Part shown: positions 36,186-44,332 of the stretch, in pieces | Layout: each line of letters begins with the position of its first letter | Position numbering within the stretch: position 1 is the stretch's first letter | From: CAMTWZ01 sp041749075 | Lineage (GTDB): Bacteria > Bacteroidota > Rhodothermia > Balneolales > HLUCCA01 | Length of the DNA: 64,000 nt | Direction: 5' to 3' | Assembly: GCA_041749075.1 (NCBI GenBank) | Contig: JBGTBY010000033.1 | Span: 1 to 64,000 of the forward strand | Notes under the pieces: generated by a model | Seen by the model: the letters and a program-made list of their open reading frames with translations, nothing else | Database searches by the model: none | Told to the model about the DNA's origin: nothing | Made by a program: the position numbers and the translations under genes

Positions 36186-37379
36186 TCAATTAAATAGTTC
36201 CTTCGACGGATTCAGCTTACCGATGATCAGTACTGGATTTCCGCGCTCGGTGCTTTCAGATAAGTCTCTTTTCCCGTTCAAGCAACATTCCCCATAGTAC
36301 CGGTTTAGGTTTTGGTCGCTCAGTGAAGGTCCCGCTAGAAGGACTTCATCCCCATTCATCAGAAAAACTTTTCGGTAGATGGTGTGGTTTGCAGCGATAT
36401 CATTTTCAAACCCTGTGTATGCCTTGATTTTGTTCATCCGCTTATCAAGGATCACATTTCGGACATTCGTATCCCAAAAATGAAAGTGAATGAAATGCTC
36501 ACTTTCATAAAAAGACTCGATTCCACGAATCGTTTGTATTTCTTCAAGCCTATCGTTAATGACTTTTGGCATCGGACTGTCAAAAAACAATTCATCAAAA
36601 TTCGTGGCTCGAGATCCCGCGTCAATTCGATACGCTACGTTGAATTGGTTGCGTTCAATCGAATAAATGTTGAAATCGAAATAGCTATTGAATAAGAGCT
36701 GTTTACTATGATGATTTTTGTGGAAGTGATCCCAGGATCGGTGCCTCCAATTCACTAGTCGCGGATTCAGTGGATAAAACTCATTTACGATCGCATAATC
36801 ATGATCCAGTATGGATATGTTATTTGCATCCTCTCTAGAGTCAATACCAAACCAATTGTTCTTAAACAAAACGATATGTCCGTCGAAATCGGTGATGATT
36901 GATTCTGCGGCTATGTTTTTTTGAACTTCATCTATGAAAACGCCATCAAAATTGAAGGTGATGAATTTGAATAACGATCGATCATAGAGAATCAAACGCT
37001 CCTGATCGAAATCAACATAATAGTCGCTAATTGTACTGTATTCTCCGGGACCTCTTCCTTTCTTTCCTATTTCGGCCTGAAATTCACCCGTACGCTTGAA
37101 CATCAGAATTCGATCGACCATCATATCGTGGATGTAAATTCGATCTTCAGACAAAAAGACGTTGTCCACACTTGCCAACATACTCTCGGAAGAAAACTCT
37201 AGGGGAACGACCTCGATCTCCGAGATGAAGTCACTGATTTTGATTGCTTTATCCAATGAATCGGTTGGAATTCGAATCGAGGGTATTCCATTAACCACTA
37301 CAATCGCGCCGTCGATATCCGAGTCGTCGGTTTGGCAGGCGGCCAATAGGAGGAATGAAATCAGCATGTATTTGGACAT
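36186..37379 (-). CDS. 6-bladed beta-propeller lipoprotein
   Basis: 397 residues with lipobox LAAC15 (MSKYMLISFLLLAACQ). Motif IGKKGRGPGEYSTISDYYVDFDQERLILYD is the propeller signature in a variant form. The start is 11 bases after the stop of the upstream paralogue, so it is the second gene of a two-propeller operon. It is convergent with 34948-36159 across 26 bases. Confidence 0.8.
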   Translation of the reverse strand: MSKYMLISFLLLAACQTDDSDIDGAIVVVNGIPSIRIPTDSLDKAIKISDFISEIEVVPLEFSSESMLASVDNVFLSEDRIYIHDMMVDRILMFKRTGEFQAEIGKKGRGPGEYSTISDYYVDFDQERLILYDRSLFKFITFNFDGVFIDEVQKNIAAESIITDFDGHIVLFKNNWFGIDSREDANNISILDHDYAIVNEFYPLNPRLVNWRHRSWDHFHKNHHSKQLLFNSYFDFNIYSIERNQFNVAYRIDAGSRATNFDELFFDSPMPKVINDRLEEIQTIRGIESFYESEHFIHFHFWDTNVRNVILDKRMNKIKAYTGFENDIAANHTIYRKVFLMNGDEVLLAGPSLSDQNLNRYYGECCLNGKRDLSESTERGNPVLIIGKLNPSKELFN

Positions 37380-37390
37380 GGGATGAACTT

Positions 37391-38422
37391 TTATAGGTGA
37401 CTCAAAACCGCATCAATATCCACCAGATAAAACACGATGGCTTCATCCTCATAGGAAATGAATGTCAGTTTTTGATCTTGTATGGTGAGTCCGCCGACCG
37501 GTTTGTCGGGTTTGTTGACCGAAATCAAATAATCACCGGAAGCCAGATCATACACATCGATATACGATTTGTCGCCACGCAACGCGTTGTTCACAGCATG
37601 GACAATTATGTATTTGCCTGAGATGGCAACTGCAAGCGCATTGAATTGAGCCACGTTGGTGTAGGACGAAATTTGCTGGTCGCCGCTTCGATTCGAATAG
37701 TTCAAATCCGTTTCATAGGCTTCAATCGCTTTTCGCGTGAAGGCCAAACTCCCATCCAGATTCGCTCGGACAAGCATCGGTTCGGAGTACCCTGCGAATA
37801 CAACTGACTCATCATTTGTTGCGATGAAGCCCTCGTACTTCAAGGGACCTGTCTCACCAAAACCGACATATATGGTGGTCAAGGATTCGTCATTCATGTC
37901 GAATCGACTGATAAATCGATCTGCCGACATCGCCGATGCGATGATTAGAGTGGACTCATTCAAAAACTGGAGCCGTTGTGGACGTACGTCCAGCACAAAT
38001 TCATCCAACAGTTCTGCTGTTTCAATATTGAAGAGGGAGACCTTGAATAAATCCTCATCATAAATGGCCAACTTGTTTTGAAACACATCCAAGCCTTTGA
38101 TCCGCTGAAATTGCCCGGGTCCTCTGCCAATGCTATCACCAAAGGTTGTGACAAATTTTCCAGTGCTGAGTTTGTACTGAAATACCTTTCCGTGTTGGAA
38201 ATGGGAGATGAATAGGAAATCATCAACGATTTTGTAATTCTGAGTCGTGAAAATCCTGCCATCCGATGGTATGAATCGAAGGCTGTCATACTCGACCATG
38301 TTGACGGTTCGGGTCTCGGAGGATTGAGGTACTCGTTCATTCGAAACTGTCTTCGATGGCTCATTATAGCACGATGTGATCACGAACGAGACAAATAGGA
38401 AGTAGTGTAGGTGTTTTATCAT
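37391..38422 (-). CDS. BF3164-like/6-bladed propeller lipoprotein
   Basis: 343 residues, lipobox ITSC18. The body has FGDSIGRGPGQFQRIKGLDVF and KLAIYDEDLFKVSLFNIET, the same motif order as the paralogues but shorter, which recalls the BF3164-type propeller lipoproteins of Bacteroides. First gene of the operon with 36186-37379. Ligand unknown. Confidence 0.75.
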   Translation of the reverse strand: MIKHLHYFLFVSFVITSCYNEPSKTVSNERVPQSSETRTVNMVEYDSLRFIPSDGRIFTTQNYKIVDDFLFISHFQHGKVFQYKLSTGKFVTTFGDSIGRGPGQFQRIKGLDVFQNKLAIYDEDLFKVSLFNIETAELLDEFVLDVRPQRLQFLNESTLIIASAMSADRFISRFDMNDESLTTIYVGFGETGPLKYEGFIATNDESVVFAGYSEPMLVRANLDGSLAFTRKAIEAYETDLNYSNRSGDQQISSYTNVAQFNALAVAISGKYIIVHAVNNALRGDKSYIDVYDLASGDYLISVNKPDKPVGGLTIQDQKLTFISYEDEAIVFYLVDIDAVLSHL

Positions 38423-38478
38423 TCTGGCATAGTAAATAAAAAATCAATTCGAATCTACTATTTCCTTAGTAGATAATA

Positions 38479-38508
38479 CGCACGTGTAAAATCCATCTCG
38501 CACGTGTA
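38479..38508 (+). promoter_or_regulatory. Direct-repeat operator candidate of the toxin-antitoxin pair
   Basis: CGCACGTGTA occurs at 38479-38488 and again at 38499-38508, exactly 20 bases apart (two helical turns), each with a CACGTG palindrome, just before the antitoxin ATG at 38518. The spacing suits cooperative binding of a ribbon-helix-helix antitoxin. Autoregulation is inferred. Confidence 0.5.
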
Positions 38509-38517
38509 CATTACCTC

Positions 38518-38775
38518 ATGAAAAAGAAACTGACCCTGGTGATTGACGATGAGGTGACGTCCCGCGCGAAGCGCCTAGCTCAAGCCGAAGGGACATCCGT
38601 GTCCGAAATCGTCGAAACCTACTTGAAGGAGCGGACAGCCGAGATGGAACGCCCATGGGTGCCCGAACCCGGAAGCTGGATTGAAAACATTCTAGGAGTG
38701 CTGCCGCCGTTTCCAGACGGGGAAGAGGATTATAAGGTCGTATTGAAAAAGATTCTGAAGAAAAAACATGGCTGA
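38518..38775 (+). CDS. Antitoxin, DUF6364 family
   Basis: 85 residues; the first about 45 (MKKKLTLVIDDEVTSRAKRL, then AQAEGTSVSEIVETYL) form a ribbon-helix-helix DNA-binding unit, the rest (WVPEPGSWIENILGVLPPF) the toxin-binding arm. It overlaps the PIN toxin gene by 8 bases, the normal layout of VapBC-like pairs. The upstream CACGTG repeats are the likely operator. Confidence 0.85.
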   Translation: MKKKLTLVIDDEVTSRAKRLAQAEGTSVSEIVETYLKERTAEMERPWVPEPGSWIENILGVLPPFPDGEEDYKVVLKKILKKKHG

Positions 38776-39187
38776 ACGGATCCTGTTTGATTTGAATGTG
38801 ATGTTGGATGTCCTGTTGGAACGGGCACCGCATGTGGTCGATTCCGCTCCCCTAGTGCACAGGGTTGCCAAAGGCGAGTTCGAGGGGGTGCTTTCAGGTG
38901 CCTCCATCGATACGATGGCGTATCTGATGTCGGATGTTCACACGCCAATGCGTATCAACGGAATCATTCGCTTCGTCCGGTTGAAATTCGAGATCGCACC
39001 AGTGACCCAAGCCATCATCGATGAAGCCCTTGCTGCCGATTGGAATGATCTCGAAGATGCCATCGTCTACTATTCCGGTCTTGCCGCCGGGTGCACCACA
39101 TTGATCACCCGAAACGTGAAGGATTTTAAGAAGGGTAAAGACACGAAAATGATGGTTTGCACGCCAAGAGAATTCAAATTATCCTGA
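38768..39187 (+). CDS. PIN-domain ribonuclease toxin
   Basis: 139 residues of the PIN_3 type. Acidic residues of the RNase site are visible: D8 in ILFDLNVMLDVLLER, D94 and D97 in DWNDLEDAIVYY, and D120 in ITRNVKDF. VapC-like toxins cleave tRNA or rRNA and are held inactive by the antitoxin encoded just upstream. The 3' end overlaps the convergent Crp/Fnr gene by 14 bases. Confidence 0.88.
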   Translation: MAERILFDLNVMLDVLLERAPHVVDSAPLVHRVAKGEFEGVLSGASIDTMAYLMSDVHTPMRINGIIRFVRLKFEIAPVTQAIIDEALAADWNDLEDAIVYYSGLAAGCTTLITRNVKDFKKGKDTKMMVCTPREFKLS

Positions 39188-39776
39188 TCTTTTTCCCAAC
39201 CGTCTCCAAGCGTCCTTCTTCCTTCAAATCATGGATGGCGCGGATGAGGGTTTCGGTAGCGGTTCCCACCATTGAAGCCAGTTCGTCGCGAGTCAGTTCG
39301 ACATGGATGAGTCCCGGCTCACCATCCATCACCCCGTAGGTCTCCCGAAGCAGAATCAAGGTTTCCATCAGCCGATCCTTTACTGGTTTTTGGGCGAGAT
39401 CAAGCATTTTGGCTTCGGCTTCTTTCAGATCCTGGCTTAACTGACGAATCATGAACAAAGCCAGATTTCCGCTGGTTTCGAGCATCCGTTGGATTTCATC
39501 GATGGGAATGAGCACCACTTTGCTGGTTTCCAGCGCGGATGCGGTTGCGAAATAGGGCTCATGGGCGGCCATGGCGCGGTAACCGATCACATCTCCGGAT
39601 CGGGCGAGCCGGACAATCTGCTCACGTCCCTCATCACCCGTTTTGAAGAGCTTCACTTTGCCAGACAGGATGGAAAACAAGCCCACGGGTTGTTGTCCTT
39701 CGCGGAAGATGACATCCCCCTTGCGGTAGGTCCGGGTGGTTTTTCGGGCGTCGAGCCCTTCGAAAATGGGATTCAT
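39174..39776 (-). CDS. Crp/Fnr-family transcription regulator
   Basis: 200 residues from ATG 39776, giving the normal family start (MNPIFEGLDARKTTRTYRKGDVIFREGQ). Cyclic-nucleotide-binding-like beta-roll with LFSILSGKVKLFKTGDEGREQIVRLARSGDVIG, long helix, and C-terminal helix-turn-helix LTRDELASMVGTATETLIRAIHDLKEEG. No N-terminal cysteine cluster, so not an Fe-S Fnr. Divergent from the EamA transporter gene. Confidence 0.9.
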   Translation of the reverse strand: MNPIFEGLDARKTTRTYRKGDVIFREGQQPVGLFSILSGKVKLFKTGDEGREQIVRLARSGDVIGYRAMAAHEPYFATASALETSKVVLIPIDEIQRMLETSGNLALFMIRQLSQDLKEAEAKMLDLAQKPVKDRLMETLILLRETYGVMDGEPGLIHVELTRDELASMVGTATETLIRAIHDLKEEGRLETVGKKIRII

Positions 39777-39828
39777 GCGGTGGATAAACAGGCGGATTTC
39801 GGCGTACCTTTGAAGATACCATCCGAAT

Positions 39829-40710
39829 GTGAAAACCACCGCATCCCGCGCCTATCTGGCTCTAGCCATCGTCAGTTTTTTCTGGGGCACGACGTACATG
39901 GCCACGGCGATCGCCGTGCAGTCGGTGCATGGGTTTTTTCTGGCCGGCGTGAGGCAGACTCTCGCTGGGTTGATCTTGGCGGGCTATTTCATGCTCCGCA
40001 AACATCCATTCCCAAAAGGAAGCGAGTTGATTCGGCTGATCTGGACCGGAATTCTGATGGTGGGCATCAGCAACGGATTCATGAACTGGTCCCTGCAGCA
40101 TATTCCAAGCGGCATCGGGGCCATGTTGGCCGCGACCACACCCATTTGGATGGTCATTTTCGGCGCGATGTTCGGTGTGCCCACCAAATTGAGATGGGAA
40201 TTGGTGCTGGGAATCTTGGTCGGATTGTTAGGCATCGCCGGTATTTTCCGTGATTATTTGACCGAACTGTTGAATCCGGATTTCCGATGGGGAATTCTGT
40301 TCGGACTCACCTCCACCATGACCTGGTGTCTGGGATCGGTGCTCACCATCCGCAAGCGCCTCAGCACGCATATTATTTTCGGAAGCGGTGTGCAGTTGAT
40401 CGCGGCGGGAGTGTCGATGCTGATTATGTCATTATTTGTCAGTGAGAACGTGATTTTCAAACCGCTCGGACTCCCGTTTTATGGAGCGCTGACCTATCTC
40501 GTGGGCATCGGTTCGATCGTCACCTTCACGGCGTATGTGTACATGCTCACGCATCTGCCGCCGGCGAAGGCATCGATCTATGCGTATGTGAATCCGATTG
40601 TGGCCATCCTGATGGGGGCTGCCATCTTGGGCGAGAAGCTCACGCTGAACACCTTGGTGTTCAGCCTCGTGACGGTCGCGGGGATTTGGTTGGTGAATCG
40701 ATCGAAATGA
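39829..40710 (+). CDS. EamA/DMT-family transporter
   Basis: 293 residues, ten hydrophobic helices in two EamA halves, with the family starts LALAIVSFFWGTTYMATAIAV and GVRQTLAGLIL, and the second half ending KASIYAYVNPIVAILMGAAILGEKLT. The start is GTG at 39829. Exporter of amino acids or metabolites; the substrate is unknown. The gene starts 52 bases from the Crp/Fnr gene, which may regulate it. The REP-like cluster begins just after its stop. Confidence 0.88.
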   Translation: MKTTASRAYLALAIVSFFWGTTYMATAIAVQSVHGFFLAGVRQTLAGLILAGYFMLRKHPFPKGSELIRLIWTGILMVGISNGFMNWSLQHIPSGIGAMLAATTPIWMVIFGAMFGVPTKLRWELVLGILVGLLGIAGIFRDYLTELLNPDFRWGILFGLTSTMTWCLGSVLTIRKRLSTHIIFGSGVQLIAAGVSMLIMSLFVSENVIFKPLGLPFYGALTYLVGIGSIVTFTAYVYMLTHLPPAKASIYAYVNPIVAILMGAAILGEKLTLNTLVFSLVTVAGIWLVNRSK

Positions 40711-41940
40711 TGTCGGGGCGAATATTGTCGGGGCGCATTTTCCAAAGGGCGCGTGCGACGCGCCCCTACGTTCGATATCGTGCGTCATCCGTCGGGGCGC
40801 ATTGTCGGGGCGCATGGCATGCGCCCAATTCAATTTCATGAGGGCGGATGCCATCCGCCCCTACATCATCCCTTGATCGGATTTTCGATGATATAATCCC
40901 GGAACGTGCGTAATTCGCGTTCGTCTCGGACGATGCGTTCGTAATAATTGCGTTGCCAGATGGATTCGTGGCGTAAATCGAAATGTCGGGGAGCATTGCA
41001 TGCGCCCAATTCAATTTCATGAGGGCGGATGCGATCCGCCCCTACGTTCGATGTCATTGCGTCTTTCGTCGCCCCGACGTTTTCGTTTTGAATGCGATGC
41101 GTCACGGATCCTTTGAATCCGCGGATGATGTTGCCAAGAGGGCGCGTGCGATGTACGTCATTATGTCGGGGCACATTGTCGGGGCGCGTGGCACGCGCCC
41201 TCGTATCATGGCATGCGCCCCCATCATTTTCAATAGGGCGGATGCCATCCGCCCCTACGTTCGATATCGTGGCGTCAACCGTCGGGGCGCGTTGCACGCG
41301 ACCCCCATTCAATGGGCCGACATCACGTATCCAAACGATCATATGCATATGGTCGGGCATGATGATGAATTCGTCTAACACGACTTCGGGTCGGATGTCG
41401 GGCGTTCTCAACCATTCTTCTTGGACGATTTGTCCGATGGGGCTGAGGTGCATCACGCCGTCTCGCAAGGTTCCAAATAACGGAGTGCGGTACTTGACGT
41501 TGAGGGTCACGTAATAGGCGCCGGTGGATGCGTAATCGAATCCACGCAGGCGGATGGATCTGCGGTTGTGTTTCTTGGGCATATGGATGAGGGGGGTTAT
41601 GCGCATGACTCATCCATCCATGGTGGAATATATGATGTTGTGGCGACTACTGTCGGGGCGGATGGCATCCGCCCTTATCGTTTTCAAGAGGGCGCGTGCG
41701 ACGCGCCCCTACGTTCGATATCGTGTCGTCATCCGTCGGGCGAATTGTCGGGGCGCATGGCATGCGCCCTTATCGATTTCCAGAGGGCGCGTGCGACGCG
41801 CCCCTACGTTCGATATCGTGTCGTCATCCGTCGGGGCGATCCGTCGGGGCGATTTGTCGGGGCGAATTGTCGGGGCGGATGGCATCCGCCCTTATCGTTT
41901 TCAAGAGGGCGCGTGCGACGCGCCCCTACAATCGACGAAT
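40711..41940. repeat. REP-like palindrome cluster (GGGGCG...CGCCCC units)
   Basis: Many short palindromes of the form GGGCGCGTGCGACGCGCCC and GGGGCGGATGGCATCCGCCC, joined by two recurring linkers: CTACGTTCGATATCGTG and TTATCGTTTTCAAGA (or CAATTCAATTTCATGA). Copies lie at about 40717-40870, 40985-41065, 41137-41310 and three in tandem at 41650-41935. Paired palindromes with different cores resemble REPIN units. The encoded Y1 transposase (40866-41582) is inside the cluster and has two copies within its own frame. Irregular spacing and the palindromic units exclude CRISPR. The non-coding stretch 41583-41925 holds only these units. Confidence 0.85.
40866..41582 (-). CDS. REP-associated tyrosine transposase (Y1/IS200-like) with in-frame repeat insertions
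   Basis: 238 residues from ATG 41582 (MPKKHNRRSIRLRGFDYASTGAYYVTL). The HUH motif is in MPDHMHMIVW; the catalytic-tyrosine helix is WQRNYYERIVRDERELRTFRDYIIENPI. RAYT relatives are about 170-200 residues. The extra length lies in two stretches, one between IVW and LGNIIRGFKGSVTHR and one between THRIQNE and ESIWQRN, whose DNA is the REP-like palindrome (residues such as VGADGIRP and VGADRIRPHEIE). The frame is kept through both. Such enzymes are thought to mobilise REP palindromes by single-strand transfer. Confidence 0.88.
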   Translation of the reverse strand: MPKKHNRRSIRLRGFDYASTGAYYVTLNVKYRTPLFGTLRDGVMHLSPIGQIVQEEWLRTPDIRPEVVLDEFIIMPDHMHMIVWIRDVGPLNGGRVQRAPTVDATISNVGADGIRPIENDGGACHDTRARATRPDNVPRHNDVHRTRPLGNIIRGFKGSVTHRIQNENVGATKDAMTSNVGADRIRPHEIELGACNAPRHFDLRHESIWQRNYYERIVRDERELRTFRDYIIENPIKG

Positions 41941-42624
41941 TTTTATATTCCGATATTTAACCACATCCCCATGATCTTGCAAGCCGATGTGCCCATCGCG
42001 GACGGCTGCGAAACTGGGCTGACCCCGGAACTTGCTCGCACGTAGCATCGCGAACCACTCGGGTGTGAAGCGGGTGTATTCCAACACCTTTTCGCCGTTC
42101 ATCCAATGTTCAACCAAGTTGCCTTTGGATACGATGCGCACCGTATTCCATTCATCAAACGGTTTCGTGTTCTGCGGATTGGCCGGAATCAGATCATACA
42201 ACGATCCCGCTTTGCGATTCCCATCCACGCCCTGACTGGCATCAGGATGGTTTTCGTTATCCAAAACCTGCATTTCCGCGCCGCTCCAATAAATCGCCTC
42301 GCCCGGTTGCTCCAACACAAAGTAGAAAATGCCGCTGTTGCCGCCTTGAGCGATACTCCATTCCAATTCCAGCTCGAAATCGGTGAAGGTTTCTTTGGTG
42401 ATGATATCCAAGTTGGATGTCCAATCGGTGTTTGCTTCAGGCTTGCGGAACACGAGCGCGTCATCCTCAATCTTCCAACCTTGCGCGGGGAAATCCGGGC
42501 CATTGTAGATGCGCCAGGCGTCGGTGGATGTGCCGTCGAATAGCGTGATCCAATCGGATTCTGTGGATTGGGGCTGCGCGGCGCAGGCCGTCATCAGAAT
42601 GAGCATCGGAAGCAGGAGTTTCAT
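41926..42624 (-). CDS. DUF1080 lipoprotein (3-keto-disaccharide hydrolase family)
   Basis: 232 residues, lipobox LMTAC14, then the DUF1080 fold: WITLFDGTSTDAWRIY, GWKIEDDALVFRK, FELELEWSIAQGGNSGIFYFV, DHGDVVKYRNIKIRRL. The concanavalin-like family includes hydrolases that cut 3-keto-glycosides in the periplasm. Last gene of the sugar operon 41926-45465, starting 3 bases after the preceding stop. Its 3' end abuts the REP-like cluster. Confidence 0.88.
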   Translation of the reverse strand: MKLLLPMLILMTACAAQPQSTESDWITLFDGTSTDAWRIYNGPDFPAQGWKIEDDALVFRKPEANTDWTSNLDIITKETFTDFELELEWSIAQGGNSGIFYFVLEQPGEAIYWSGAEMQVLDNENHPDASQGVDGNRKAGSLYDLIPANPQNTKPFDEWNTVRIVSKGNLVEHWMNGEKVLEYTRFTPEWFAMLRASKFRGQPSFAAVRDGHIGLQDHGDVVKYRNIKIRRL

Positions 42625-42627
42625 GAA

Positions 42628-43263
42628 TCAGGATGTGGTTTCGTTCAGAATGGCCAGCATATGGTTCGTTTCGGCGAGCAATTGGCGGCGTTTATCGGTC
42701 AAGTTTTCCATCGAATGGCGTTTCAGATGCAACAATCCGAAAACTCGTGTTGTGGCATTTTCGATTTCCGTGGCCAATTCATCTCCCTTCCAAGCCGCAT
42801 TCTGCGCTTGAATCCACTCGAAATAATCGGTCATGTAACGGATTTCGTTTTGCTTGTCGATGATGGACGTGAGCCCTCTGCGGATGTGTTTCGGCAGTTC
42901 ATCGGCCTTACCGGTTCTGTAAAATGACCCTATAATGCCGAATCCAAGCGGATTGCGTCCGTCCACTACGGTTCCCATTTCCGACTGCAGGAAGGCGAGA
43001 ATGCGTTCAGGTGTCGCATCTTCCGCATAGGTTTGAGCCATGAGGGCATCCATCCGGATACTGTCGGCTTTGGCGGCTTCGATTTGGGTAGCAAGAAAAT
43101 CCGCTTCGCGTGTGAAATCGCGGATCAACGCATTCACATAGTTTTGACGCATCTTCGCTTCGTGAGCCGACGAATCCGAATGATGCATATAAGCGAAGGT
43201 CGCGAACACGGTACCGGCGAACACGACCACGATTCCAAGTACTTGGGTAAGGGAGAATTTCAT
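42628..43263 (-). CDS. Membrane-anchored helical protein of unknown function
   Basis: 211 residues with one N-terminal membrane helix (LTQVLGIVVVFAGTVFATFAY) and a largely helical periplasmic body (NYVNALIRDFTREADFLATQIEAAK). The pattern is that of DUF6090-like proteins, a weak match. It lies 10 bases after the sugar-isomerase gene and 3 bases before the DUF1080 gene, so it is in the operon but has no evident sugar-related role. Confidence 0.6.
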   Translation of the reverse strand: MKFSLTQVLGIVVVFAGTVFATFAYMHHSDSSAHEAKMRQNYVNALIRDFTREADFLATQIEAAKADSIRMDALMAQTYAEDATPERILAFLQSEMGTVVDGRNPLGFGIIGSFYRTGKADELPKHIRRGLTSIIDKQNEIRYMTDYFEWIQAQNAAWKGDELATEIENATTRVFGLLHLKRHSMENLTDKRRQLLAETNHMLAILNETTS

Positions 43264-43273
43264 GATGTAATAC

Positions 43274-44332
43274 TCAATCTAATCCTAATATCCGTTTATT
43301 CAAATCCGCGTCCTTTCCCATGGAGGCGAAGTCATCGAAGGCTTTATCCGTGACTCGGATGATGTGGTTGGCGATGAATGGCGCCCCTTCCTCAGCCCCT
43401 TGCTGTGGCGATTTGATGCAGCATTCCCACTCCATCACCGCCCATCCGTCGTATCCATATTGACTCAGTTTGCTGAAAATTCCGGCGAAGTCGATTTGTC
43501 CGTCGCCCAAGGAACGGAATCGCCCGGGGCGGTCCACCCATCCCTGAAACCCTCCATACACGCCACTTTTTCCAGTCGGATTGAATTCCGCATCCTTCAC
43601 ATGAAAGGCGCGGATGCGTTCGTGATAGTAATCGATGAAGGCCAGATAATCCAATTGCTGGAGCATGAAATGGCTCGGATCATAGAGGATGTTCGCGCGG
43701 CGATGTCCACCTACGGCGGACAGGAACCTCTCGAACGTGATGCCGTCGTGCAGGTCTTCTCCGGGATGCAGTTCATAACACACATCCACGCCAGCCGAAT
43801 CGAACGCGTTGAGGATGGGAGTCCAGCGGCGACCCAGTTCTGCGAAGCCGTCATCCACCAATCCGGCCGGACGCTGAGGCCATGGGTACACCGTGTGCCA
43901 TAGCAAGGCTCCGGAAAAGGTGGCATGCGCGGAAAGTCCGAGGTTTTGGCTGGCTTTCGCAGCGAGCAACAATTGATTCACGGCCCATTCGGTTCGAGCG
44001 GTGTTGTTGCCACGGACAGATTCCGGAGCGAAGCCATCGAACATGGGTCCATATGCCGGGTGAACCGCAACAAGCTGCCCCTGCAAATGCGTCGACAATT
44101 CCGTGATATGGATGCCGAATTCAGCCAAAATGCCGGCGAATTCCTCCGCGTAGGTTTTGCTCTCGGCGGCTTTTGCCAAATCGAAAAGTCGGGCATCCCA
44201 AGTCGGGATCTGCACGCCTTTATAGCCAAGGTCCGCCGCCCAGCGCCCAATCGTGTCGATTTTATTGAATGGGGCGTCGTCGCCCGCAAATTGTGCCAGG
44301 AAAATACCTGGGCCTTTAACCGTTCTCATCAT
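43274..44332 (-). CDS. Sugar phosphate isomerase/epimerase family protein (TIM barrel)
   Basis: 352 residues of the AP-endonuclease-2/xylose-isomerase-like barrel. Metal ligands can be seen in VCYELHPGEDLHDG, NILYDPSHF, IRAFHVKDAEFNP and WAVMEWECCIKSP. Family members isomerise, epimerise or dehydrate sugars, including keto-sugars. It overlaps the upstream oxidoreductase gene in an ATGA junction. No signal peptide, so cytoplasmic. Confidence 0.85.
   Translation of the reverse strand: MMRTVKGPGIFLAQFAGDDAPFNKIDTIGRWAADLGYKGVQIPTWDARLFDLAKAAESKTYAEEFAGILAEFGIHITELSTHLQGQLVAVHPAYGPMFDGFAPESVRGNNTARTEWAVNQLLLAAKASQNLGLSAHATFSGALLWHTVYPWPQRPAGLVDDGFAELGRRWTPILNAFDSAGVDVCYELHPGEDLHDGITFERFLSAVGGHRRANILYDPSHFMLQQLDYLAFIDYYHERIRAFHVKDAEFNPTGKSGVYGGFQGWVDRPGRFRSLGDGQIDFAGIFSKLSQYGYDGWAVMEWECCIKSPQQGAEEGAPFIANHIIRVTDKAFDDFASMGKDADLNKRILGLD

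Noticed and set aside
36175..36187. Terminator hairpin between convergent propeller genes
   Set aside because: The stem is only five bases with no T-run.
40711..41975. CRISPR array, suggested by many repeats with short spacers
   Set aside because: Units are palindromic with different cores and irregular distances, linkers are repeated rather than unique, and no cas genes are present.
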